A DNA stretch of 5,505 nt. Source: Bacteroidota bacterium. GTDB taxonomy: Bacteria > Bacteroidota > Bacteroidia > Bacteroidales > VadinHA17. Below are positions 1 through 5,261 of the stretch, in pieces (position 1 is the first letter of the stretch; each line of letters opens with the position of its first letter). The notes under the pieces were generated by a model. That model made no database searches. It saw nothing but the letters and a program-made list of their open reading frames with translations, and had not been told where the DNA came from. The DNA lies in the NCBI GenBank assembly GCA_030593185.1, contig JAUVHQ010000165.1, positions 1 to 5,505 on the forward strand, written 5' to 3'. The position numbers and the translations under genes are program-made.

Positions 1-522
1 GGCATGATGATTATCTCCGATCACCTTTTTAAACGGAGATACCCTGATCTGAAACGGTACTATAAATCAGATCAGTTTGGATATTCAATGATATATGGTG
101 CTTTGTATGCGCTTTCGTCAGGAGTATCACATTCAGTGCAATGGGGACTCAGAGCTATTCTGAAAGAAGCAAATGAAGGCAGATTCAATTTTGTTGAGAG
201 TGTGAAAGAATATGCTGTGAGAGCCGGAATAATGAGAAAAATGTTCACTGATAATGGTTTTAAGATTGTTTACGATATGGATGTGGATAAACCTTTAGCA
301 GACGGATTTTATTTTACTTTTTCATATCCCGGTTTCACCGGAACAGAATTGCTGGAAGAATTACTTTATTATGGTATTAGTGCAATATCACTCGGGATTA
401 CCGGTAGTGACAGGATTGAAGGTGTAAGGGCATGCGTGTCTCAGACAGGTAGCGACCGGTATAATGATCTTGAATACAGACTTAAACGCTTCCATCAGGA
501 CCATGGAAAGGGTGAAGGATGA
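1..522 (+). CDS. Class I/II PLP-dependent aminotransferase, C-terminal part (5' truncated by window edge)
   Basis: The reading frame is open from the first base and ends at TGA 520-522, so the ATG at 4 is probably internal. About 173 residues remain of a protein usually near 400-450. They look like the small domain of fold-type I aminotransferases. Counting from the ATG at 4, DGFYFTFSYPGFTG (100-113) is the strand and turn before the substrate-recognition segment, and EGVRACVSQ (139-147) carries the conserved arginine (R142) that normally binds the substrate carboxylate. The PLP-binding lysine is not in the visible part or cannot be identified. Family knowledge: these enzymes exchange amino groups between amino acids and 2-oxoacids in the cytoplasm. 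It lies 413 bp upstream of a 2-oxoacid:ferredoxin oxidoreductase operon on the same strand, so supplying 2-oxoacids to that enzyme is a plausible inference. Substrate cannot be read from this fragment. Confidence 0.8.
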   Translation, partial: GMMIISDHLFKRRYPDLKRYYKSDQFGYSMIYGALYALSSGVSHSVQWGLRAILKEANEGRFNFVESVKEYAVRAGIMRKMFTDNGFKIVYDMDVDKPLADGFYFTFSYPGFTGTELLEELLYYGISAISLGITGSDRIEGVRACVSQTGSDRYNDLEYRLKRFHQDHGKGEG

Positions 523-532
523 AGGATGAATG

Positions 533-740
533 CCTGCCACGTTTACCCCATGAAATTCTTTTTATTTCATCAGGGTGAAATGCGACGCTTGCCGTGCCTG
601 CCCCGCAGGGAAGAATGACCGTGTCAGGGTTCACCCTGTGAAACCCCAGCATAGCTGGGAGCAACGAAGTTGCTGTTTCACAGGGTAAAATTTGAGGCAC
701 GAAAATATTTCACCAGGGAAGGAGCATATTTCACTGTGGA
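533..740. repeat. Palindrome-rich intergenic repeat cluster between aminotransferase and kor operon
   Basis: I see no credible gene here. The segment is built from related TTTCAC/GTGAAA pieces: hairpin ATGAAAT 550-556 with ATTTCAT 564-570; CAGGGTGAA 571-579, which can pair with TTCACCCTG 630-638; small hairpins CCTGC-CCC-GCAGG 597-609 and TGAC-CGT-GTCA 616-626; the three-way junction at 633-686; and two degenerate copies, TTTCACCAGGG 708-718 and TTTCACTGTGG 729-739. It looks more GC-rich than the surrounding non-coding DNA. It is probably a dispersed intergenic repeat family of this genome, which one window cannot prove. Confidence 0.6.
633..686. repeat. Perfect three-way-junction palindrome (two hairpins on a 12-bp stem)
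   Basis: ACCCTGTGAAAC (633-644) is the exact reverse complement of GTTTCACAGGGT (675-686), a 12-bp outer stem. Inside are two perfect 6-bp hairpins back to back: CCCAGC-ATA-GCTGGG (645-659) and AGCAAC-GAA-GTTGCT (660-674). Every base except the six in the two triloops is paired, with no unpaired base at the junction. The second loop is C-GAA-G, a GNA triloop known to be very stable in single-stranded DNA. The left arm of the outer stem shares 633-638 with an alternative stem to 571-579, so two folds compete. Function is unknown. A repeat or mobile palindrome is more likely than an RNA gene. Confidence 0.75.
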
Positions 741-839
741 TTAAGTGTTTTAAATTCTCTTTTTTCTTTACGGTCTTTGCGTGAAATTCTTTAGAAGAAT
801 GAGGGGGCGCAAAAGGTAAAAAGGAAAGAATTAACCGGA

Positions 840-856
840 CTGTTTTGTAAAAACAG
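840..856. promoter_or_regulatory. 17-bp perfect palindrome upstream of kor promoter, candidate operator
   Basis: CTGTTTT (840-846), GTA, AAAACAG (850-856) form a perfect 7-bp inverted repeat. It lies 41 bp before the candidate -7 box of the kor operon, a position that suits an activator or repressor site. A second, bulged inverted repeat (ATTGATG 861-867 with CATACAAT 873-880) lies just downstream. No regulator is encoded in the window, so the role is an inference. Confidence 0.35.
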
Positions 857-897
857 AATAATTGATGTTTATCATACAATGTTTTTAAGGTTATTTT

Positions 898-905
898 TAT
901 CTTTG
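898..905 (+). promoter_or_regulatory. Bacteroidota-type -7 promoter box for the kor operon
   Basis: TATCTTTG matches the Bacteroidota primary-sigma -7 consensus TAnnTTTG exactly and lies 30 bp before the first kor start codon. This predicts transcription starting near 910-913 with a leader of about 25 nt. I see no clean TTTG -33 box; only a T-rich stretch near 881-886 is in range, so the promoter may be weak or activator-dependent. Confidence 0.5.
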
Positions 906-935
906 GAGCCTTATAAAAAATAATATGTTTTAGAA

Positions 936-1163
936 ATGGCAAAAATAATAGGAGCAATTGTAGTTGATATTAACGGATGTAAAGGGTGTGAACTATGTAT
1001 TCCTGCATGTCCAACTGAAGTTATTTTCCTTTCCGATGACGTAAATGATAAAGGTTATCATTATGCCTATATGGCGAATCCGGATGCATGCACCGGATGT
1101 TCCAATTGTGCCATTATATGTCCTGACGGCGTAATTACTGTTTACAGGAAAAAGATTTCATAG
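936..1163 (+). CDS. korD: 2-oxoacid:ferredoxin oxidoreductase, delta (ferredoxin-like, 2x[4Fe-4S]) subunit
   Basis: This 75-residue protein is the electron-transfer subunit of the complex encoded downstream. It carries two classic CxxCxxCxxxC-P cluster motifs: C15, C18, C21, C25 (CKGCELCIPACP) and C52, C55, C58, C62 (CTGCSNCAIICP). Each should bind one [4Fe-4S] cluster and pass electrons from the TPP site in the beta subunit to soluble ferredoxin. The length fits stand-alone KorD/VorC/PorD-type subunits. The ATG at 936 has no Shine-Dalgarno but sits in an A-rich context, as is common in Bacteroidota, and is about 25 nt from the predicted transcript start. It is the first gene of the operon, 58 bp ahead of alpha. 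A free ferredoxin is possible, but the position makes a subunit far more likely. Confidence 0.9.
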   Translation: MAKIIGAIVVDINGCKGCELCIPACPTEVIFLSDDVNDKGYHYAYMANPDACTGCSNCAIICPDGVITVYRKKIS

Positions 1164-1221
1164 AAAAGAACAGGTTCGGAAAATAGAAAAAATAAATTAT
1201 CAAATAATATTCCTTAAAGAA

Positions 1222-2289
1222 ATGGAAGAATTTGTTTTAATGAAAGGAAATGAAGCGATAGCTGAAGCAGCTATTCGTGCGGGAACTGACGGTTATTTTG
1301 GGTATCCTATTACCCCGCAATCAGAAGTGATTGAATATCTTGCTGCTGCCAAACCTCATGAAAGAACAGGAATGGTCATGCTTCAGGCTGAAAGTGAGGT
1401 TGCTGCTATCAATATGTTATATGGAGGTGCAGGGGCCGGCAAAAAAGTTATGACATCATCATCCAGTCCCGGAATAAGCCTGATGCAAGAGGGAATAAGC
1501 TATATAGCAGGTTCTGAATTACCATGCCTAATTGTGAATGTGGTTCGTGGCGGACCCGGACTGGGTACTATTCAGCCCTCGCAATCGGATTATTTCCAAT
1601 CGACAAAAGGAGGGGGGCATGGAGATTATAATCTGATAGTTCTGGCTCCTTCTTCAGTTCAGGAAATGGCCGATTTTGTAGGACTTGGGTATGATCTGGC
1701 TTTTAAGTACCGGAATCCTGTTATGATCCAGACAGATGGTGCATTAGGTCAGATGATGGAAAAAGTAAAATTCAAACCACAACAACCAAGGAGTAAAAAA
1801 TCACCCGATTGGGCAACAACAGGAAAAACATCCGACAGGGAAAGAATTATCATTACCTCCCTGGATTTGGATCCTTCAAGGCAGGAGAGGTTTAATGAAA
1901 AATTGCAGGTAAAATACAGAACAATTGTAGAGAAAGAAGTGAGATATGAAAAGATACAATGTGATGATGCTGAATATCTTTTTGTTGCTTACGGAACAAG
2001 TTCACGAATATGCCAGAAATCTATACAGATGGCAAGAGAAGAAGGAATCAAGGTTGGTTTATTCAGACCAATAACTTTATGGCCTTTTCCGTATAATGAG
2101 ATCAGGGAGATGACAGGCCAGGTGAAGGGGATGCTATCTGTAGAGATGAGTGCAGGGCAGATGGTTGAAGATGTCAGGCTTGCTGTTGAAGCTAAAGTAA
2201 AAGTTGATCATTATGGAAGAATGGGTGGAATAATACCTTCATCGGAAGAAATTGTTGAAGCGTTGAAACAAAAAATTATTGGAGGATAA
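1222..2289 (+). CDS. korA: 2-oxoacid:ferredoxin oxidoreductase, alpha subunit (KorA/VorB type)
   Basis: This 355-residue subunit belongs to the complex that converts a 2-oxoacid plus CoA to acyl-CoA and CO2 with reduction of ferredoxin, in the cytoplasm. The pyrimidine-binding domain covers roughly residues 1-190: GNEAIAEAAIRAG (9-21), YPITPQSEV (28-36), QAESEVAAI (55-63) with the acidic residues expected near the TPP aminopyrimidine, and GPGLGTIQPSQSD (111-123). A linker of about 190-245 is lysine- and arginine-rich. The C-terminal domain II contains EYLFVAYGTSSR (251-262) and FRPITLWPFP (281-290). Length and domains match the short alpha subunits that genome pipelines call VorB (3-methyl-2-oxobutanoate dehydrogenase) or KorA. 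The gamma domain is not fused here, which fits the separate gamma gene downstream. Substrate (2-oxoglutarate, branched-chain or aromatic 2-oxoacids) cannot be settled by eye. The stop is 4 bp before the beta start. Confidence 0.92.
   Translation: MEEFVLMKGNEAIAEAAIRAGTDGYFGYPITPQSEVIEYLAAAKPHERTGMVMLQAESEVAAINMLYGGAGAGKKVMTSSSSPGISLMQEGISYIAGSELPCLIVNVVRGGPGLGTIQPSQSDYFQSTKGGGHGDYNLIVLAPSSVQEMADFVGLGYDLAFKYRNPVMIQTDGALGQMMEKVKFKPQQPRSKKSPDWATTGKTSDRERIIITSLDLDPSRQERFNEKLQVKYRTIVEKEVRYEKIQCDDAEYLFVAYGTSSRICQKSIQMAREEGIKVGLFRPITLWPFPYNEIREMTGQVKGMLSVEMSAGQMVEDVRLAVEAKVKVDHYGRMGGIIPSSEEIVEALKQKIIGG
2281..2285 (+). promoter_or_regulatory. Shine-Dalgarno GGAGG that sets the beta-subunit start
   Basis: GGAGG lies inside the last codons of the alpha gene, 8 nt before the ATG at 2294. 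It is the only strong Shine-Dalgarno in front of a gene here. It selects ATG 2294 over the in-frame TTG at 2279, which would place the ribosome-binding site inside the coding sequence. The 4-bp gap between alpha stop and beta start suggests translational coupling. Confidence 0.75.
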
Positions 2290-2293
2290 ATAC

Positions 2294-3076
2294 ATGGCTG
2301 AAAATGCTATTACAACAAAGGAATTGATAAAAAAAGAAAACCTGGTTTATCAAAAAACCAGGCTGCTTACTGATGATGTGATGCACTACTGTCCGGGTTG
2401 TGGTCATGGTACAGTACACAGACTCATTGCCGAGATCATCGAAGAGATGGATATACAGTCTGAAATTATTGGTGTTGCTCCTGTAGGATGTTCAGTGCTT
2501 ATGTATAATTATATGAACGTTGATATGCAGGAGGCTGCACATGGTCGTGCACCTGCTGTTGCAACGGGAATTAAGCGTCTCCTTCCGGAAAAGTATGTTT
2601 TTACATACCAGGGAGACGGTGACCTTGCTGCAATTGGTACAGCCGAGACAATACATGCCTGTAACCGTGGCGAGAATATTACGATGATATTCATCAATAA
2701 TGGAATTTACGGGATGACAGGCGGACAGATGGCTCCTACAACACTGGTAGGTATGAAATCGTCAACAACACCATATGGACGTGAAGTGAGCCAGATGGGG
2801 AATCCACTTAATATGACAGACCTTGTTGTAAATTTGCCGGGGACCTATTTTGTTTCAAGACAATCGGTACACACCCCCGGCAATGTAAGAAAAACAAAAA
2901 AAGCATTAAAGAAAGCATTTGAATACCAGGCTCTTAATAAAGGAGTTTGCTTTGTGGAGGTGGTTTCTAATTGCCCCTCGGGTTGGAAAATGACCCCTCT
3001 GGAATCAAATAAATGGCTGGCTGAAAATATGCTTCCCTTTTATCCTCTGGGAGATTTGAAAGTTCCTGAAGAATAG
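2294..3076 (+). CDS. korB: 2-oxoacid:ferredoxin oxidoreductase, beta (TPP-binding) subunit
   Basis: This 260-residue subunit binds thiamine diphosphate and Mg2+ and carries out decarboxylation. The start at ATG 2294 follows GGAGG at 2281-2285; a longer form from TTG 2279 is less likely. Numbered from this start, CPGCGHG is at 33-39, PVGCS at 63-67, and the TPP motif opens with GDGD (107-110) and closes with NN (135-136), running into NGIYGMTGGQM (136-146). CPSGW (227-231) is a typical late motif of the family. Cysteines 33, 36, 66 and 227 fit the conserved set that ligates the proximal [4Fe-4S] cluster in many beta subunits, though I assign this from family knowledge. Length is slightly short of the usual 270-300, as in other KorB/VorA-like forms. 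It is followed 30 bp later by gamma. Confidence 0.92.
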   Translation: MAENAITTKELIKKENLVYQKTRLLTDDVMHYCPGCGHGTVHRLIAEIIEEMDIQSEIIGVAPVGCSVLMYNYMNVDMQEAAHGRAPAVATGIKRLLPEKYVFTYQGDGDLAAIGTAETIHACNRGENITMIFINNGIYGMTGGQMAPTTLVGMKSSTTPYGREVSQMGNPLNMTDLVVNLPGTYFVSRQSVHTPGNVRKTKKALKKAFEYQALNKGVCFVEVVSNCPSGWKMTPLESNKWLAENMLPFYPLGDLKVPEE

Positions 3077-3106
3077 GATTAATCATTAATAAAAAACAAA
3101 TAAATC

Positions 3107-3661
3107 ATGACTGAAGAGATCATCATTGCAGGTTTTGGCGGACAGGGTGTTTTATCCATGGGTAAGATACTTTGTTACTCAGGTGTAATGGAAGGACAGG
3201 AAGTGAGTTGGATGCCTGCCTATGGACCCGAGATGAGAGGTGGAACAGCTAATGTTACGGTAATTCTGAGTGATAATAAGATCAGTTCACCGATATTAGA
3301 TACATTTGATACTGCTATCATCCTGAACCAGCAATCGATGGACAAATTTGAATCTGCTGTTAAACCAGGTGGCTTGCTGGTATATGACGGAAACGGGATA
3401 ACACGTCACCCCGAAAGAAAAGATATAAATATTTACAGAATAGATGCCGCCGAGGAAGCAACAAAGATGGGATCCACTAAAACCTTTAATATGATTGTTC
3501 TGGGTGGTTATCTTAAAGTTAAGAAGCTTTATAAATTAGAAAGTGTAATAAAAGGTCTCAAAAAGTCACTGCCTGAAAGATACCATCACATGATACCTGT
3601 TAACGAAAAAGCTATCCACAGGGGACTGGAAATTATTAAAGAGGTAGCAACTGTAAATTGA
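3107..3661 (+). CDS. korC: 2-oxoacid:ferredoxin oxidoreductase, gamma subunit
   Basis: This 184-residue subunit is the CoA-associated gamma domain of 2-oxoacid:acceptor oxidoreductases. It has the N-terminal signature GFGGQGV (9-15), followed by MPAYGPEMRGGTANV (36-50), whose YGPE-RGG core is the family hallmark, then ILNQQSMDKF (92-101) and a KTFNMIVLGGYLK segment late in the protein. The length matches stand-alone gamma subunits (about 180). The ATG at 3107 has an A-rich leader and no Shine-Dalgarno. It completes a delta-alpha-beta-gamma gene order with short gaps (58, 4 and 30 bp), so the four genes are almost certainly one transcript. A candidate terminator hairpin begins 12 bp after the stop. 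Confidence 0.92.
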   Translation: MTEEIIIAGFGGQGVLSMGKILCYSGVMEGQEVSWMPAYGPEMRGGTANVTVILSDNKISSPILDTFDTAIILNQQSMDKFESAVKPGGLLVYDGNGITRHPERKDINIYRIDAAEEATKMGSTKTFNMIVLGGYLKVKKLYKLESVIKGLKKSLPERYHHMIPVNEKAIHRGLEIIKEVATVN

Positions 3662-3665
3662 ATCC

Positions 3666-3779
3666 CGGCTCCTCTCGGAGTCCGACTACAGTTCGGGCTC
3701 CGAGTTGTTGTTACCCAGTTTAGTCGTACCCCGAACTGAAGTCGGAGCACGACAGGTTCAAATTCGGGCTCCGGGTTGC
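3666..3779. repeat. Intergenic inverted/direct repeat cluster between convergent genes
   Basis: Several related pieces built on TTCGGGCTCCGAG fill the gap between the converging kor operon and the LolA-like gene. A 17-bp arm at 3681-3697 is inverted at 3730-3746 with one mismatch. A 16-bp direct copy of 3692-3707 lies at 3763-3778, also with one mismatch. CGGAGC 3743-3748 can pair with GCTCCG 3768-3773, so several folds compete. On the minus strand a run of eight T (3782-3789) lies about 28 nt past the LolA-like stop, without a strong stem before it. No gene is supported here. Confidence 0.6.
3674..3711 (+). terminator. Candidate terminator hairpin after the kor operon
   Basis: CTCGGAG (3674-3680) pairs with CTCCGAG (3698-3704). 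The stem continues through one G-T wobble and CCGA (3682-3685) with TCGG (3693-3696), giving a 12-bp stem closed by a 7-nt loop, followed by TTGTTGTT (3704-3711 region). The T-tract is interrupted by G, so intrinsic termination is plausible but not clear. The stem also belongs to the larger repeat cluster at 3666-3779. Confidence 0.4.
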
Positions 3780-3817
3780 TGAAAAAAAACTGTCTACCTG
3801 ATCCATGTATCAATATA

Positions 3818-4561
3818 CTATTTCCTTAAAGCCGCTTTTGTAAAGAGATATTCCGGAATTTCTTTATCAAATTCAATTTCATCAATGATAAATTCTGTTC
3901 CGTCGCCTTTTTTAAGCATATCTTTAAAAACAATTTTCTTGGGATACCAGCGATTTCCAAGCTTTGTGATTTCTGATAATTCCGTTTTTTTCAAAAGCTT
4001 TCCACTTTTTGCATACAATTCTTCTTTCAAGGGAATATATCGAACTTTATCAACCCAAATTTTACGAGTTTGATAATTTACTTCAGCAGTTTTGGCCTGG
4101 AGTTCAACAATCCAGCAATCCCTTTCCTCAACAACTTCAGAGCCAATTACCCCTGCATCATAATCTTCAAGCAATTCAACGTTATCCATCATATCTTCAT
4201 ACGACAGGTCTGATCCCATTAATGATTGTTTGAGCATATGTCCTGAAATCTGGATTGTTCGGTCAGAGCCTGGTGAGTATATCCAAAGTTTATCTTCCAG
4301 CTTAAGCATTTTTGTTCCCTTTTCCCGAGCCGGAGCGAGATATTCGGTGAATGATTTCTCATCACCCATTCCCCATGATTTTGCTACTATTGTCCGGGTT
4401 TGTCGTGCTCCATGAATTACCATTTTAGAAGTGGAAATGGTACTCTTGGAAGCCATGTTTTTATCAATTTTTTCCAGGATCTCTTTTCCTGTTGGTTCCT
4501 GAGCCCAGATTATTGTTGGGATAAGGAATAGTATAATAATTATTAATCGTTTCATTTTCAT
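3818..4561 (-). CDS. Outer-membrane lipoprotein-sorting protein, LolA-like
   Basis: This 247-residue secreted protein has a clear signal peptide: basic start MKMKR, hydrophobic core at about 6-18, and probable cleavage after A20 (IIWA|QEP). No lipobox cysteine is visible, so a soluble periplasmic protein is expected. The mature part has the LolA-like beta-fold family pattern: FTEYLAPAREKGTKML (71-86), KLWIYSPGSDRTIQI (91-105), and the hallmark MGSDLSYEDMM (115-125), then a strand-rich half with KIWVDK (167-172) and GNRWYPKKI (202-210). Family knowledge: such proteins carry lipids or lipoproteins across the periplasm, often alongside ABC permeases or MMPL-type exporters. A second ATG at 4555 would remove two residues. 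There is no Shine-Dalgarno and no promoter in the 20 bp before the repeat array, so transcription may come through the array from the membrane-protein gene beyond it. It is not proven to be canonical LolA. Confidence 0.85.
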   Translation of the reverse strand: MKMKRLIIIILFLIPTIIWAQEPTGKEILEKIDKNMASKSTISTSKMVIHGARQTRTIVAKSWGMGDEKSFTEYLAPAREKGTKMLKLEDKLWIYSPGSDRTIQISGHMLKQSLMGSDLSYEDMMDNVELLEDYDAGVIGSEVVEERDCWIVELQAKTAEVNYQTRKIWVDKVRYIPLKEELYAKSGKLLKKTELSEITKLGNRWYPKKIVFKDMLKKGDGTEFIIDEIEFDKEIPEYLFTKAALRK

Positions 4562-4580
4562 AAAGTTTTAAATTGTTATG

Positions 4581-4646
4581 GATTCCTGCTTGCGCAGGAA
4601 TGACAGCCTATTAACACCGAATGTCATTCCCACGAAAGTGGGTATC
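4581..4646. repeat. Hairpin pair 1 (left 4581-4605, right 4622-4646)
   Basis: The left hairpin is ATTCCTGC-TTGC-GCAGGAAT plus GACA. The right hairpin is TGTC plus ATTCCCAC-GAAA-GTGGGTAT, with one base breaking the stem relative to other copies. The two are inverted copies across a 16-bp spacer (4606-4621). This pair lies between the LolA-like start and the GIY-YIG stop codon, which is only 3 bp from the right hairpin. Confidence 0.85.
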
Positions 4647-4648
4647 TT

Positions 4649-4942
4649 TTAAATATTTAAATATAAATTATTCCAATTTGGATTTTCTTTTTCCACCAAT
4701 TCATTTTTCCATTGCCTTTTCCATTTTTTCAATTGTTTTTCCCTTTTGATGGCATATTCAATATTGGTAAAATGTTCAAAAAACACTAATTTAGAAACAT
4801 TATATTTCTTTGTAAATCCATCAATCTCACCATTTTTGTGTTCATAAATTCGCCTTTTCAAATCATTTGTTACTCCAATATACATTACTGAGCTATTCCA
4901 ATTTGTTATAATGTAAACAAAGTAATTTGAATTCCAAGTCAT
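4649..4942 (-). CDS. Small GIY-YIG nuclease-superfamily protein
   Basis: This 97-residue protein is a full-length single-domain GIY-YIG protein of the UvrC/YhbQ-like kind (predicted endonuclease, usually 80-100 residues). Visible motifs are NYFVYII (6-12), where VYI stands in place of GIY, YIGVTNDLKRRIYEHK (21-36), which gives the YIG and the conserved arginine, KYNVSKLVFFE (47-57), and AIKREKQLKKW (64-74), which carries the probable metal-binding glutamate. The basic C-terminus ends NPNWNNLYLNI. All catalytic positions appear intact, so it may be active on branched or hairpin DNA; its true substrate is unknown. It sits between hairpin pairs 1 and 2, with its start 14 bp from the left hairpin of pair 2 and its stop 3 bp from pair 1. 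This fit between gene and repeats, and its two shortened copies next door, suggest that the gene is part of the element. Confidence 0.88.
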   Translation of the reverse strand: MTWNSNYFVYIITNWNSSVMYIGVTNDLKRRIYEHKNGEIDGFTKKYNVSKLVFFEHFTNIEYAIKREKQLKKWKRQWKNELVEKENPNWNNLYLNI

Positions 4943-4956
4943 AATAATTCAATTAA

Positions 4957-5022
4957 GATTCCTGCTTTCGCAGGAATGACAGCCTATTAACACCGAATGT
5001 CATTCCCACGAAAGTGGGAATC
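4957..5022. repeat. Hairpin pair 2 (left 4957-4981, right 4998-5022)
   Basis: The left stem is ATTCCTGC/GCAGGAAT with loop TTTC, and the right stem is ATTCCCAC/GTGGGAAT with loop GAAA; both 8-bp stems are perfect. The 16-bp spacer at 4982-4997 is identical to that of pair 1. It lies just upstream of the GIY-YIG start codon. Confidence 0.88.
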
Positions 5023-5094
5023 TTTATAAACGCTTTTACACAAACCATTCCAATTTATCATGGTGTAAACAAAGTAATTAGAATTCAAAGTCAT
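4987..5094 (-). pseudogene. GIY-YIG relic A (internally deleted 5' fragment)
   Basis: The frame starts MTLNSNYFVYTMINWN, matching the first 16 residues of the intact nuclease (MTWNSNYFVYIITNWN), then leaves the family, reads through hairpin pair 2 and stops after 35 residues. The whole GIY-YIG core, including YIG, the arginine and the glutamate, is missing. The relic is probably not a functional protein. Only about 16 residues are homologous; the rest of the frame is repeat sequence. Confidence 0.7.
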
Positions 5095-5100
5095 AATAAT

Positions 5101-5247
5101 TCAATTAAAATTCCTGCTTTCGCAGGAATGACAACCTATTAACACATGAATGTCATTCCCACGGAAGTGGGAATCTTTATAAAAGCTTTTACACAAACCA
5201 TTCCAATTTATCATGGTGTAAACAAAGTAATTTGAATTCCAAGTCAT
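5101..5247 (-). pseudogene. GIY-YIG relic B (internally deleted 5' fragment)
   Basis: The frame starts MTWNSNYFVYTMINWN, with 13 of 16 residues matching the intact nuclease, then runs through hairpin pair 3 and stops after 48 residues. The upstream 45 bases around the start codon are identical to those of the intact gene. The 86-bp inter-hairpin stretch differs from that of relic A at only about three bases, so A and B come from a recent tandem duplication. Confidence 0.72.
5109..5175. repeat. Hairpin pair 3 (left 5109-5133, right 5151-5175)
   Basis: The left hairpin has loop TTTC and the right one has loop GGAA, both on perfect 8-bp stems. The spacer at 5134-5150 is 17 bp, one longer than in pairs 1 and 2, and carries several changes. 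Confidence 0.88.
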
Positions 5248-5261
5248 AATAATTCAATTAA

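Noticed and set aside
633..686. Branched fold considered as a tRNA or other structural RNA
   Set aside because: It has only 54 nt and a three-way junction with 3-nt loops, no anticodon or T-loop features and no CCA-type acceptor. A DNA palindrome or repeat fits better.
482..957. Two open minus-strand frames of 72 and 108 codons across the palindromic intergenic region
   Set aside because: They overlap the repeat hairpins and the kor promoter, have no recognisable domain, and their composition follows the repeats. One runs into the korD start.
2279..2293. Upstream TTG start for the beta subunit, adding five residues and overlapping alpha
   Set aside because: The GGAGG at 2281-2285 lies at the right distance from ATG 2294 and would be inside the longer form; ATG is preferred.
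2509..2697. Minus-strand frame within the beta subunit gene
   Set aside because: It is the antisense of the TPP-motif region of a clear gene.
3782..3789. T8 run on the minus strand as an intrinsic terminator for the LolA-like gene
   Set aside because: Only a weak 4-bp stem precedes it in the transcript direction, so I do not call it a terminator on its own.
3586..3813. Minus-strand frame over the end of the gamma gene and the repeat cluster
   Set aside because: It is half antisense to the gamma subunit and half made of inverted repeats; no domain.
3885..4415. Three short plus-strand frames opposite the LolA-like gene
   Set aside because: They are antisense to a well-supported gene with signal peptide and family motifs and show no domain of their own.
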